From Steromphala cineraria (lineage: Eukaryota; Mollusca; Gastropoda; Trochida; Trochidae): a stretch of DNA of 64,000 bases. Shown here in pieces: positions 12,380-25,260 of this stretch; position 1 is the first letter of the stretch, and each line of letters starts with the position of its first letter. The stretch lies in the NCBI GenBank assembly GCA_916613615.1, contig OU744727.1, positions 18,174,093 through 18,238,092 of the forward strand, given 5' to 3'. Both the position numbers and the translations under genes were made by a program. Under the pieces are notes generated by a model. The model made no database searches. It worked only from the letters and a program-made list of their open reading frames with translations, and was not told the origin of the DNA.

Positions 12380-12985
12380 AACGATCCTTATAATTACAAC
12401 CAAATTTTAACGTTTTTCATAATTGTTTAAACAAATCCAACATCAATATCGTGAGATTGCGATTTGTTATACGAAACATTACAAAGTTGAATCAAAATTG
12501 AGAACGCCATAAACTAAAACGGCAGAAGATTTAATTTCGTTTTTGCAACTATGACACCCATGCAAACACAATTCTTCTTAACCGGAATCCACAATTTCGT
12601 TATTACCCTAATTAGCATCCCACGTTCAAAATGTCCGTCGTTTCAAAACGCTCGGACTCCTTGAGGACTCCTAGTAATTAAAATGCAGCCTGTCTGGTGA
12701 AGGTAGGGATTTCGTTAGGAAGAGGAAAGTATTTACTTGTTACAAACGCAGATGGGAAGGGATAAGATATGTTATATCTGCTTTTGAAACACAACGTAAC
12801 TCCCAACTGTCAAAATCGGACTATTGCTTCCGTTGATTGTGACGTCACAAGGAATGAATGCACATGGTATGGTTGCACATTTTTCTGCATTCGTCGAGAA
12901 ATGGTTGCATGTTTTTGAGAGCTCTCAACCAATCAGAGTCGCTGGAATAATTGTGAAAAAAAAATTTTGTAATTATTACGTCACA
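12380..12985. repeat. A-only unclassified segment
   Basis: Copy B goes from tgtgattgttgttcctta (42,899) to the gttccatggcaaattgtt stretch (43,050) with only about 130 bp between; A has about 700 bp. The extra sequence contains gtgacgtcac and ends near attattacgtcac. No TIR or target duplication could be defined. Confidence 0.45.
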
Positions 12986-14279
12986 ACTTTGATCTTATAC
13001 GTACAGTTTTTGTTCCATCGCAAATTGTTAGCATGGGTCTTTGTCTTTGTTTGGGTTTCAATTCATTGAGTTAAGATCGACTTCATTGCAATATCACAAA
13101 ATGTATATCCATTTTTGTGCATGACGTCAGTAACCAATATGTAACAAATTACATTTCTTGTACTATGATGAAACATTGGTAAAATATAGTGTCAATAACC
13201 AAGGGGTATATAGGGTTTTTGAAAAACGACCCTCATTGTGCTTATAAAGCGTTGATTACTCTAATCTTAAATCTGAAAAGAGTGTGAACGCGCTTTTAGT
13301 ACATACTTATCGATTCTCAAAATGTGTGAATTGATTGCGTGCCTGTTAGCAGTTTCATTATTGTAACACGGAGGAAAGAGTCTTGTTATAATAAAAATTT
13401 GTTCATTACGGAAACACTCCTTTTCTTTCTGTCCTGTTATTTTAATAAAGATTGCATAAAATTGCACACAAAACAGTGAAGAAAAACTCAAATACCTAAT
13501 ATTAATAATTTAAAATCATGTATTCTTAGATTATGTCACCGCTAAGTGCGTGTTGGTCTAATGATGTTGTGAATAATTGTGTTTTATTCCTGATACTAGT
13601 AATCGTTTTAAACATTATTTGAGGGGTCAATATTGCGTAAAAAATGTCCTGTACTCAATTTTATTTGATATGAACTTAAATCTTAATTGAAAATAATATG
13701 GAATAGATCTAGAACTAAGGTTAACCTTAGCATTAAATCGTTTCGGTTAATGCTAAAATTTGAAATTTACAAAGTAACAATTCAGAATGAAATCATTCCC
13801 TAATTAAAAAAAATCATATAAAGAATGGCAGGTGCGAAAATGACACATAACAAACTGAGGTTTTAGAATGTGGTAGAGAAGGGTTTTCACAATGTTTTAC
13901 AACATGATTAATTATTTGGAGTCACCCTGCAACAACGTTATCACTTTCACAAACGCTCTGCCAAACTCTCATCCTGACAATAGTTACATTGAAAGCAGCA
14001 TGGATGTGGCAGTGATTTATAATGCTAAAACTTTTCCTAAAATGATAATTGTATGCGTTATGACAAAACAAACTCATAAAGGTCTGAACACATTCCGTTT
14101 TTGCGATACAAGCAGTTTTGTTGCGTTTCGTTTTGACACTTTATGATACAGTTTAAAGCAAATTAACATTAAAGTGTGTGAGTATTGTTAATTGTGGCAT
14201 GTTTTAGCTGAAAATAAAATAGACTTTCTGAAAAACATTTATGAACAATGATGTAATTGATTGTGTGCTTAATACTTAT

Positions 14280-14635
14280 AGGGGCAGTAGCACGTTTTTA
14301 GGGGGAATAGAAGGTGATGTCAGGAAAATGAAAATAAATAGTTCCAATTGAAAGACAATGTATTCAAACTAAATGAAGCAGTAATAATTCAAATATATAA
14401 CGTAAAGTTCAGCCATGAGATTCATTTTTCTTACAAAAATGACTTAAAGGTGTTCACAAAAAAATGGCCGCCAATGGATTTTATGTAAAGCCTCATACTT
14501 TGTCTTCTGACTATGGGTGATTGGCTTGTGTAATGAGATTGTTGACACTGTCAATATGATACATTTAGCATTTACTTACAATTATAAGTGAAATATTTAA
14601 AATGTAAAATTATCAAAAAACGTGCTACTGCCCCT
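14280..14635 (+). mobile_element. TTAA-type MITE, copy 1
   Basis: A 356-bp element with near-perfect terminal inverted repeats, starting (A)GGGGCAGTAGCACGTTTTT and ending AAAAAACGTGCTACTGCCCCT. The right flank is TTAA (14,636-14,639); the left flank is TTAT, presumably a mutated TTAA. Copy B is empty here: 44 identical bases (14,229-14,272 and 44,228-44,271) lead straight into ctttcaaatgtgccaatcagcc. TTAA targets plus an AGGGG terminus fit Kolobok/T2-type elements better than piggyBac; this is inference. It has no coding capacity. Confidence 0.85.
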
Positions 14636-16310
14636 TTAAAGGTGTGTCGATCAGCCACTGGGTGTGATTTAAGCGAGAAAGGAGGCGAAATTTAAGATAA
14701 TTGAGATTTGAAACTAATCATGTGTATGCATCAAATACAAGTTTGCTACAATTCTCATTCACAACACATACAGGAAATAAAAACCTAAACCTAAATGTCA
14801 CATTGTTGCGATGCAATGTCATAGTCAAAACTTCAACTCAGATGGGATGGCAATCTGCTCTAATGGCAATACGAATTCTTTACATGTTCGTTTTAATGCT
14901 TGTTATAATTGTTTTTAATTGCTGATTTTTGCATTTCAAATTTCAGCAATTTGTTCCGAAATTGGTTCTATACAAAGTTTACTCTGACAACATCAATTAT
15001 AGATTTTTTAATTGACTTTTCTACTTTATATTTTGACACTAAGTGTCCATTTTACTCATTTTTAGTCACGTTCAGATCCCTTCCTTCTTTTTCACTGAGT
15101 TTCCTTTTACTTGTGGTTTTATAATTGTACAAATGCGAAGCACTGTAGTCATCTCGTTGTTGATCGTGGCGCAGTTTATAAGATGTTTTTAAATTTCTTT
15201 ACATCCAAAAGTTCATTGTTCGATCTAGCAAATATTACGGCCTCTCTAATCAAAGCAATATACTGTTGTAGGATAGCCCTTTATTTCTTATTGTCCATTT
15301 TACATGTAGCATCAAGTGAGTTCTTTGTCAAATGTACATGAGCTTACTATAAAATACTTATCCACACTAAACACTCTAATGATGCTCCCTTTAATCCTTT
15401 ATCACAGAAAATTTAGGAAACGCTTTATAAATAAAACGTCTAGTGGAATATGATATCTTTATCTATGTACCCTAGCATTGTAAATTTGGGTGCAGAAAGA
15501 AAGGATGTTGGTTGCTTAATTACTTAATAGGGGCTTAGAATCTGCACGAAAACATTTACTGCAATAAAACAACAAGAAGTTATTTCAGATGACATGTTCT
15601 AAAAGATATTTATATAACGCATATTTTAACACTTTTGTATACTTTCAAAGGGATAGGAGGTAAACAAACTACATTATTAAAGTTGGTATCCATACATGCA
15701 TTTATGTTCTTAAAATTCTCAATTAATTTTCATTTTTCAAATCCTCCAAAGGATTGACAAACAGTAATATATCATATTTTGTAAATTTATTAGTAGAACT
15801 TTTATAGAAATAACATGCATGCTTTTGGTGTAATATGTGAACTTAGAAAATATGAGAAATGTTAAGCGACTTTTTGTACACAAAATAACAAATCACAGGT
15901 TTACAACCAGGCAACCACGATGTGATCCTTTGCCTGAAGTGTTTCGATTTGAGCGAAAATTAAGGAAGGGATATAAGAAAGTGGTGTAGTAAATCTCAAT
16001 AGAAAAAAAGATCAATTACACTGACGACAAGAATTCTGATGGAAAGGTCTCTGACACCAACGTCTCCAGTACAATCGATTAAAAACAATGTGTAGCAAGG
16101 ACCAAAGTTGGTGAAAGAAATCAATGTTACTTTAAAGTTTATTGTAGAGGATGTAGACCTAAGTTTATAATGTGCTCATATTCTAAGTACTTAGGAATGT
16201 TTATTACATATTAGATGTACATATTCATTCTGTTGTGGTCTATATAACATATCTGTATATTCCGTTCTGCGTTAGAGTGTTTTGTTGTTTTGTCCCGACA
16301 CAAAACAGTA

Positions 16311-16560
16311 TTATCTGTCAGAGGCAAACGCTGAATATTTCTTTGATAACAGACTTGAAACTAATGAGACCTCAGGGGAACCACAATGTAAAGTCGGCAT
16401 ATAAGGTCATGGTTTATGTCCCAATAGGTAACTTGAATGTGCTGGCAGTGAGAGTGGTTTATGTCCCAATAGGTAACTTGAATGTGCTGGCAGTGAGAGT
16501 TCAGACCCTATTTAACACTGATAGATCTTTTACATTGATGACCTAGAAAACAGTGATTGC
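16311..16560. repeat. Diverged repeat shared with 57.9 kb
   Basis: Aligns with about 57,845-58,035: ttatctgtcagaggcaaac / ttatctgccagagtcaaac, then caataggtaac / caatagggaat, aatgtgctg and ccctatttaacact / cccttttttaacact-like words. Copy B seems to lack the stretch (47,090-47,400 does not match). It may be an old interspersed repeat. Confidence 0.5.
16411..16500 (+). repeat. Perfect 45-bp tandem duplication
   Basis: Two identical adjacent 45-bp copies (16,411-16,455 and 16,456-16,500), each starting ggtttatgtcccaatagg. The related stretch at 57,930-57,985 has a single diverged copy. Perfect identity implies a very recent duplication. The unit is a multiple of three and extends an open frame (16,235-16,546), but I see no other sign that the frame is coding. 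Confidence 0.9.
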
Positions 16561-16789
16561 AGAGATTTTATTCGTTTTACATATAATACTTTATTATAGT
16601 GAAATGATAGTTAAAATATATTGTTCTAATATTTTCTAAAACATCAAGACATTTGTGTTTTGAAGTTCTTTTGTTTATGCCTAAATTTGTCTAAACTGAT
16701 GTGTAGCAGTTTGGTGTGCGTGCATACTGTCAATTCTATCCTATTCAAATAATACCTTGAATGATCAAAATAATGTTAAAGTTCACATA

Positions 16790-17425
16790 ACCACAAACAC
16801 ATTTTATTTTTTTCTTTGGAATATGGAAAGTCTGATTACAATATTATATAGTGTGTTATATAGGTCGCTACTCAAATATGTTTAGTTTGGGAATGAAAGA
16901 CGTTTTTGAAAGCCACTTTTGATGGACCGCTTAGACCTACCTGACAACAAACAAGTGAATGCATGATTGATCACGCCCCCCATTTTGTGACGTCATATAC
17001 AGAATCAGCCTCGTAATCTATACATCTATCGTAACAATGGCACAGGAAAAATCCATTAATTAACGATTTTCAGAAAATGTTTTCCACTCAGTTAGATAAA
17101 TCATTTGACGATGTAACACTACTAAGCATTTGATGTAAAAAAAGATATCCACATCAATGGTAATTAAACAATTATTTAGGCGGTATTTCAGTTGAAATAA
17201 TGATGCGTTACCCTGTATAGTCTGTTTATTACGTCACACCCGCGCGAGTTTTATTGCCCCTCACCCAGGTGGGTTTTTTACAGCCGATAATTACGATGTC
17301 TAAATGAAAGGCTAATTAAAGATGTTTATTGGACAAATTAACAAAAATTAAGTCCAGCTTTTGTTTTTTTTAAAAATCTTTGAACGAAAATCGAGAAGTG
17401 GTAAGGTCGAGGTTAGTTGATGTTT
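16790..17425. repeat. A-only unclassified segment
   Basis: Copy B joins gatcaaatgaatgtta directly to aactgaagtttcgtg (47,538-47,563), while A has about 640 bp in between. The segment contains tgacgtcata, a GC-rich stretch (cacccgcgcgag, 17,237) and cacccaggtggg. An atgttaaa-like word is present at both junctions, which might be the target duplication. The class is unknown. Confidence 0.45.
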
Positions 17426-17639
17426 AAACTGAAGTTTCGTGATGAATATAAATTATTTGTGCACAATGATCATATGTTGTTAACACCTCAATCTGAAATG
17501 GTTGGTTTGGGCCCTAAATAGCAAGGTTGGTTTCACAGGAATGTATTTTGTATGACAGTTTAATGAACTGAACAGAGACTGAACTTTCCTAAATATTACT
17601 GGATGTATATTGAAATTTATAAATACCAAGAACATATTA

Positions 17640-20600
17640 CAAATGTGTGAATTATTATTTACAGTATTTTCATTTTTAATTCGTTTAAATAGATCAAAGT
17701 TGTTCCTTTTATTTATTTATCTATTACTTTCGTTACACATGTTAACTTGTTGTATAAAATATCATATAATGAAAAATTGATAGATTACCGGCCATATACA
17801 TATATTGAGCTCAACTTTCTTTATCACATTTACATGGATACTAGATATTAAAACCAAAATATATATTTGTTCTTGTGTATGTTGGAATAAAGGTATAGTA
17901 AGTTCTGATACAGCTGTAAAATGAAACAGATACCAATTACAAGGGGAAATGAAATTTCAACACTAAACACATCGTCTTTGAAATGCTACATTAGCATACA
18001 CATCTAAACTTACATCGACTTTGCACTTCAGGTATGTGATCAAACTTAATTTCGCAGCTGTATTGACACTGAATCGTAAAAGAACCACTCCATGATTTTT
18101 CTACATATCACCAATATAGTGTTGTGATTATAAACAAACGTAGATGGTATGATAAGAATGCCTATATCCCTGTCAGCATATGATATGACAACGTCTGATT
18201 GAATTTATCTCATGGTTTGGATTAACTGATTGTACATTATTAGTATCACAAGTATGTTACTAATCATTTATATGCATCACTGTGGTTATATTTAAGTAAC
18301 GAATGTTGGTTTTGATAAAGACTGTTGAAACATTCAATACAAGAATTCCGTAGTAAGGGATATTAAAGTTAATAATTTGTTGATAATGGTTATCTTTATT
18401 CAAAGTAGGGACGATTTTGTACTTCCCTTCCTGACTATATTGATTTAATATAACAACGAAGTTATGTCTAAAAAGATACTTGTTTAAACAATTTACCATT
18501 ATAAATAATCATTTGCGTGAATTATTTGCCAGCAAGTAAAGTAGATGAACGATTTACATTTAATATCAACCACAGGAGTAAACGATTTTTACATCAACCT
18601 GAGCAGAGGAAAATTTTGTGAATTTCCTAAGCATTTAATGCTGTCTTAACATTCTGATTCAATCTTATTAAATATACAAATTGATTCCCAACGATAAAAT
18701 ACAATCCTAAGGAAAAAATAAAATTACATTATTAAAATAAATGAAGATTGTGAAGGGTTTTAACTATTTGCACTAATGTCAATCGTGTGTTATATAATTC
18801 GAACTAAGGCAAGAAGTTATAAATACTAACATCGGACAAATTTTCTGCGGTTTATAATGATAAACAAAGTTGTTATTTCAAGGGTACAGGATTTATATTA
18901 GAGCCTGATGATTAGGTTTGATAAATATTACTGTCACTGAATGTTCTGAGGTACCCGAATCGCAGGAAACGTTCATGCTCAAAAACCTCATATAATCGAC
19001 ATTGATTCTGTAAACTTATGACTTTATTAAAATTGTTGATAACAAATCATAGACAACAGTAAATAGAATGTATTTTTTAATTCGGTCTTGTAATTCGTTG
19101 AAACAAAAATACGTTAATGAGGTACAAGTGTAAAGGTAATACAGTGTTTCCAAACATCATAACATACTGTGATTAGGTCAAGATGCAAAGTACATTACTA
19201 CTGATTTCAATTTACATGACAAATTAACTGGGTAGAACTTACCAGATACCAGTGATTAAAGTTCTGTCTAGAGTGTAAATCATGGTCACAGGTGGGTCTA
19301 TTTTAGTTTAGACCATAATCCATCTCCGAAGGATGTGGATTAGTCTGTCAGCCTGGGGACTCATGACCATTACATTTATAACGAAGGTTTGATCTAGTTT
19401 CAATCATATTTGACCTTACAATCTACATCGTTATCGTTGAATAGAAGCCGGTTATTCCAACGTACCTCTAATGCATCCATAAATACAAGTTCCTTATAAT
19501 ATGTTTCTCAGTATCAAGTTCTTTCTTCTGACATTTAAAATGCTGGTAACGTGCACAGTAATGTTATGGTTCTTATTGTGTATATGACACAAAAGAAACG
19601 GGAATGAACCGTCAAGATTACTCATTTCTTTAATCTATTGCTTATCGTGAACACGAAAAAGGGAAATGTTAAGTGCATCGTTCTGTTTACCACAGCCAAC
19701 ACGGTATTTGAAGCTCTGTTGTTTATAATTTAGTTATTTGCAGCTCTTTCTAAACTGAAGAAGCGAAGTCCTACATTAAAAAAGTTTTTTTATATCATCT
19801 TATGCGATTTGAAAAAACAAATACCTTGTAAAATAATATAAGTCCATAAAGCATATCTCATTTCTGCATATCCTTTTAATGCAGGTTCCAACAAAACATA
19901 AAGAGGCTGATTTATATCTTCGGGACCTTTCAAGGTAGATTTCCCACGTTGCCCGGTTTACCATTATTGTTTTATTGGTTGTTCTGTCTGACAGTCCAAC
20001 AGGGAGTTGCAAATAACTCAAGTAATTGACGTGTCACATGAAATTGGCAATATTTGAAGAACAACATGTCCCTTGGTATTGATACTAGACACGAACACCT
20101 AAGAGGAAAATTCGTGATACGCAGGAAAAAAGCAAACTATAAGCTACAGTCTGTTCGGACCTATTTCTGCAATCCCCATGGGTGAACAACTTTGGTTGAC
20201 TGTAAAATGTAGTTGATTGACTAATAATTAGGTAAATCAGTTTCCGTTGGCAAAGGTTTACATTGTCATTATGTTAAGTGTCTCATTGATGTGTTTTCTT
20301 GTTTATTACTAGCCTTAATTACCATCATAAACACATGTACATAGCTCATATGGCTCGTATGGTGAACAATCTGCACTATGGAGCACAATGCGACTCTATG
20401 TTCCCCGATCAAACATATTTGTAAAGTTGTCAACCCCACCCCCCTCCACCCCACCACATTTTTCCTCCTCGTAATTCGAATGATATCACATCATTAGAAA
20501 TAGAATTCGATCAACAAAACTTTATAAAGCCTGCCTTCAAAGTCAAAGCGTTCCACGTTTTGAATTCATCAGACTATACAATTAAGGTTAACCACCTTAA

Positions 20601-20902
20601 CTGAATAAATATAAGCTTATTTGCTTAAGGAGGTCCAATGCCCAACTACCCCAGTAAAACTGTTATGTAAATGACTTTGAAACGTTATACATTATGCACT
20701 GCTTACGTCAAAAAAAAATCCTTGTGCATACAGAAATAATGATGACATCAAAAGACAATACAGTAGCTAAAATGTAATAGACCACCTTGAAAATACACTG
20801 TTGTATGGCCGTGCCCTAAAGGAAGACTTCGTCCTGTGCAGGTAAATAATGTTTTACAGTTTTATGGTAAATAGAAACAGTTGAGTCTGAAACAGTTCAT
20901 GA
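17640..20902. other. No gene recognised
   Basis: AT-rich sequence without a credible open frame. The only structure noted is an imperfect inverted repeat around 19,280-19,375 (catggtcac paired with gactcatgacca, and aatccatc with ggatgtggatt). A cytosine-rich tract lies at 20,434-20,455. Confidence 0.5.
20434..20455 (-). other. G-rich tract on the minus strand
   Basis: The plus strand reads ccccaccccccctcc-like runs followed by accccacc, so the minus strand has four G runs within 22 bases. It stands out in AT-rich surroundings and might form a weak G-quadruplex. No function is implied. Confidence 0.35.
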
Positions 20903-21250
20903 AAGGGGCAGTAGCACGTTTTTAGTGGGAATCTAAGGCGATGTCAGGAAAATGAAAATAAATAGTTCTAATTGAATGACAATGTATTTAAACTAAACTA
21001 AACTAAAAGAATCAGTAATCACATATATAATGTAAAGTTCAGCCATGCAATTCCCTTTTCTTACACAGATTGAATTCAAGGTGTTCACACAAGAATTCCA
21101 GCCAATGGATTTTTTGAGAATCTTGATAGTTTGTTGTCTGACTATTGTTGACAGGTTTGTGTAATGACATTTTTGACATTTGAAAAAAATGCAATTGGCG
21201 TACAATTATCAGTGAAAAGCTGAAGATTTAAAAATGAAAAAAAAAACGTA
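20903..21250 (+). mobile_element. TTAA-type MITE, copy 2 (decayed)
   Basis: The left end aaaggggcagtagcacgttt is intact and the internal sequence follows the family. The right end has only aaaaaaaacgt before running into unrelated sequence, so the right TIR is lost. A small local repeat (aactaaactaaactaaa near 20,995) is specific to this copy. It is the most diverged member. Confidence 0.75.
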
Positions 21251-21840
21251 TATAGAGTAGGTGCGAAAGAAGTAATAAGTCACGTTTTGGGTGTCATTCC
21301 TATATTAATGATCAGTTGTCAAAAACCTTGAAGCCCATTTCACATTTAAAATCGTAAAATAATAGACCTGTCCTTTGTAAAGCGAATTGAAGTAAACACG
21401 TTCCAAAATTAAAGCAATTAGACCTATTGCCACATATTGTCCTGTTGGAAAAGCCTTTGGTACTCGCTTTGGTTAATGCGTGGCAAATTTTGTATAACAC
21501 TTCAGTCGAGCACTTTATCAAATAAAGTTGACAAGTCCACCATTCATTGATAGTCTCAATAGGCCTTAATAGATCACTTTATTTCATTATTAAAAAGTCA
21601 AACCACATGTGACCAGTGTGAAGTTTTATTGTTGTATTGGATAAAAAGAAATGTAATTTTTAATGATTTGAACGGTACATTAAAAATGGTTAGTGCATTT
21701 TCATAAAAAAAACAACGCAACTATATTGAGCAAAAATAAAACAATATTTCTTTATTTATAGCATTCTTACTAATGTCAGAAACGTTTTTATTGGTTCAAT
21801 GACCAAGTCATTCCCGAAACCAATATATCTCTAATCGTTT

Positions 21841-22112
21841 ATGATAATAATAATGATTAGAATAATAATAATAATAGTGCATATTTATAAGGCGTTCATT
21901 CCCACGGATGCGGGATGCTCAAGTCGCCACATTAAAACTTGTATGTACGGAGTTAATAAGGTAATATCTTATGAGTCGTAGAACTGAACAAACAGATAGG
22001 TTTTAAGGCTGATTTTAATGATTCAAATGTTGCACATAGTTTAAGATCATGTGGGAGAGAGTTCAAAACTTGGAGCGTATAATGTGCAAAACATCTCTGA
22101 CCAAAAATGTTC
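21841..22112 (-). pseudogene. Decayed LINE C-terminus (CR1/L2-like)
   Basis: On the minus strand a frame from about 22,105 reads GQRCF, then LQVLNSLPHDLK, then FESLKSALK before a stop. This matches the well-known C-terminal signature of CR1/L2/Rex-type reverse transcriptase proteins (G-R-F ... WN-LP ... F+-LKT+LF), with the usual WN replaced by LN. The 3' end on this strand is a short ATT repeat (21,841-21,876 on plus: aataataata), also typical of this group. Everything upstream is missing, so it is a dead 5'-truncated copy. A short duplication (ctctgaccaa...atgt, 22,094-22,136) lies at its truncated edge. Confidence 0.65.
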
Positions 22113-22516
22113 AAGAGTTCTCTGACCAATAATGTGCAAAAGATCTCTGCTTACAAGGATTACTTGTCACAAATCACATCAAGTTTTTATTGTGCTTTTG
22201 AATATAGGAGATTATATAACTTTTTCCCGAGTGTATATGAACCTAAACATCCAGTATTTTACCTAGGCATATACTATTTGTGTCTTATTTTAAAGATACA
22301 ATCCCGCAAATTATACTGTTTTGAATACATTTATCTAGAGAAATATCCACTTGAATGACAAACTAATATGACATTTTTCATACCACATAAATATGTATAT
22401 CACTTGATCAATATCATATGTACATATTTTATAATTATTTAAAATTCTTCTTGAAAATAAAATTATGTTAAATTTCAGTCTGTTTAAACCGATGACTTAT
22501 CTTTAAAAATGTATAC

Positions 22517-23017
22517 TCAATTTTCTTTCAAGTGTTCCCAATATTCATAAATTTTACTATCTGGAATTCTTTGAATAAAGTGGGAAAGCAGAAGTAACTG
22601 AGCACTTCTCGCTTCTTCACTTGTTTGACTATTCACGTTTGGAGAGCAAACTTATCAGACAGCTTTTCCCCAAATGAAAGAAATCGTCTGCCAATTCCGA
22701 CTGTGGTGACAATAACTTGAGTTACTAAGATATCTATAATCTATTTTCTCTGTAAATTTTCCTGAATACTCTTTGAAAGTCAAGCATTCGTAATTGAAGA
22801 TATTAAATAAACGTTCTAATCAATAGAAGTTACATTGTTCAAGAGCCACTTGCTTAAATATAGAGAAAGTGAACTTTCTAAAGGGTGTAAAAGTTGTAAG
22901 TGCAAGATCTGAGTTTGATGATTCATAAGTGTCAGCACGAATTTTCAAATTTACGAAACGGGTCTTCATGATATCATTTTTCAGTAAATACAAACCTGTA
23001 GAATATATGGTATGCAT
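22517..23017 (-). pseudogene. Possible decayed coding sequence, family unknown
   Basis: One minus-strand frame stays readable for about 165 codons from 23,017 to a stop at 22,517, broken only by stops at 22,820 and a close pair near 22,660. Pieces include LYLLKNDIMKTRF, LFNIFNYECLTF and QLLLLSHFIQRIPDSKIYEY. Composition looks protein-like, and a splice-acceptor-like tattctacag precedes the LYLL piece. I do not recognise the family. It may be a processed or exon-derived pseudogene, or chance in AT-rich DNA. The minus-strand frame at 23,210-23,422 may belong to it but lies in separate sequence. Confidence 0.3.
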
Positions 23018-24264
23018 ATATTTTCGTAGGCATTACAAATTTTTAGATTCTTCAGCTACCCGATCGTCAAACACACAGGTCGACTAATTGTTTTATCAGA
23101 AGAGGAGCTAAAATTTGCCATGTACCTTTCATATATATTAAATCTGGAGACTAATCCAGTTTTCGTTTTTTAACTAAAACATGCATGTCACGTGTGTATT
23201 AAACTAGGCTTAATTCTCCTTTATGTTTTCAAAATGTTTCAAAATGTCTTTCGAATTCGTAATTGAACACATAAGAGATTGCCCTATAAAACATGAAGAT
23301 CCAATGAGAATATATAGTAAGGTCACAACTCCCTTTGCATAATCTTTGTTTATAAACTTTATGTTGTTCGTATATCCTTGATATCTTGCAAGGCAGATTC
23401 CACATGTCACCTTGTTAAACAATTGCTTATTTCACTACATGTTTTCCTGTCTGGACTGTTTGGACATAACGATAACCCATGCAGTGGAGGTGATTTTGAA
23501 TAAGTTAAGGAATTCATTTTTCAATATCAATATCTGCGTTTGAGGACAAACTCGGGATTAGCAATTTTGACAAAAGTTATATGATAAACTCTCACCTTCT
23601 TAAAAACAAAATCTTAAAAATAATATATTAATATGCAAACAGAAAAAAATTATTTATGAAAACGCTTTAAATCCTTAAAGCAAGACTTTGATCTGGCATA
23701 TATCAGCATAGTCTACCTTGCCTGATTATAAGATAGGATTATCTTCGCCAAGTAAGTGATAAAAGAATGTCAGTGATTAAACTAAGACCCATAATTAAAA
23801 TGATGTAACAAAAGGTCAACGCCCTGTCTGAAGTGTAATGCACTGTGAAGGTGATGTTCATCCGACTAGATACAATAATCTCCTCCTGAGAGAGGCGGAT
23901 TTTTCTGTCAACTCTGAAGCAAATCATTACGTTTATTGTGGCTGAGGAACTTATCTTGTTACAGATTCATTTTGATTGAATTGCATTGATTTTTACAAAA
24001 TATCAAGCCATTGACAAAATGTTGACATTAATAAAGTGAAAACCATAACCCGAATATGACAAAAACACTTAATAACACTAATATCGTTTGTTTCAACTAA
24101 AGCTAATGCAAAAGCGTTTTGATGAAAACGTTTCTGAATACACTGTGTCTGTGCTCTACAAACTCAATCATGTTATTAATTGTGACAGTTCCCTTTTCCG
24201 AACGTTGTTCTTCCGACTGTATGTGCATCGGTATTAGAATAGAATATGCTTTGCTGTTTTACAC

Positions 24265-25260
24265 ATGGAGGAATTTGGTAAAGATTTAACATATTGTTTT
24301 AAGACAATACAGACTTTTGATGTGTTGTATAAACTACTTGACAAGGTTGGTAGGTTATCTTCTGAATTACATCTTCTAATGCATGTGATGTCATCAAATT
24401 CAAAATGTCAGCAAAACAAGGGTTGAAGTTTAGGATAATGCCAATGACGAATTTTGGATAGATTTGTATTGAACTGCTATAAGAGGACTAACGTTGTAAA
24501 GGCGGATCTCGTTTTTGTTTGTCATGATTAGCAGAGCTAGGATGTGAACACAAGAAAGGCCTTATGAATATCTTATTGTACCTACAATTCGACTAGACAA
24601 TTACAATGACGAAAATGATATGAACAATGAAGTATCATATGTAACTAAAGAGTATCATGATATTTATAAATCTATTTGCACTTTAGTTGAAGTCGTTGAC
24701 ATTATAGAGGCTAGAATGTGTAAATCAACTTTGGTTAAACAATAGACGCTGTGTCGTCAGTTTGCATGATAATGACATTTCAAATGCTATTAGGCTAAGT
24801 TATATTCTCTAAGGAGGAAGTTTTATGATGGGAAAACGATAGATGGGTTCCAAAACAAATTATTCAAAACTATAAAAACTTTCTTGGTTTAAACAGGATT
24901 ATTGCAGGTATGGACTAAAGATGAATGTTTCATTTCGAAGTTTTGCATATTGCTTCCATCTTATCATGATATTTGCACTTAGATACACCTCTTGAAAATG
25001 TTTCTATCCATGCAAGATAATTATTGTGCATTGTTGTTTGGACAAAGTAGTTCCTGTTGTCGAATCGTCAACACGCATTCATATATCCTGGATTGATAAC
25101 TGGTGCTGATAAGAGTGGGACGACACACATTCTATGGGAATCAGACAAAAAAGTAAAAGCCAATCTTCCTGAAATTGAAAGCACTGGTTTCCACCCATGT
25201 CATCGATGAGAATCAAATCATTGTACAATACGTTATTCTAAAGAGATGTCTCTGATATTG
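24265..25260 (+). pseudogene. Possible decayed coding sequence, family unknown
   Basis: Several short plus-strand frames follow one another and look protein-like: 24,265-24,426 (starts MEEFGKDLTYCFKTIQ, 53 codons), 24,548-24,745 (includes ERPYEYLIVPTIRLDNYND, 65 codons without ATG), and 25,051-25,209 (includes LITGADKSGTTHILWESD, 52 codons). They change frame between pieces and contain stops, so if real this is a degraded gene or transposon protein. I cannot name the family. Each frame alone is short enough to be chance. Confidence 0.28.

Larger units (their letters stand above)
1..17640. repeat. Segmental duplication, copy A
   Basis: This span is collinear and in the same orientation with about 31,480-47,760. 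Anchors seen directly (A/B): 503/32,763 (25 bp), 3198/36,207 (31 bp), 8097/39,862 (34 bp), 9251/41,582 (45 bp), 10,885/42,175 (48 bp), 12,150/42,737 (28 bp), 14,229/44,228 (44 bp), 15,136/45,137, 16,040/46,913 and 17,425/47,548. Between anchors the copies are clearly diverged and differ by insertions of 0.4-0.9 kb on both sides, so the event is old. The start of copy A lies left of the window, because sequence homologous to 31,083-31,480 is missing here. No open frame is conserved between the copies beyond short chance overlaps. Apart from the insertions listed separately I see no gene in this span; it could be intergenic, intronic or a non-coding transcription unit. Confidence 0.85.

Noticed and set aside
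14280..14635. piggyBac MITE
   Set aside because: TTAA fits, but piggyBac ends normally begin with CCC; the AGGGG end fits Kolobok/T2 better, though not proven.
16235..16546. 103-codon frame containing a duplicated 15-residue unit
   Set aside because: Its length is inflated by the recent 45-bp duplication, and the relative at 57.9 kb does not keep the frame.
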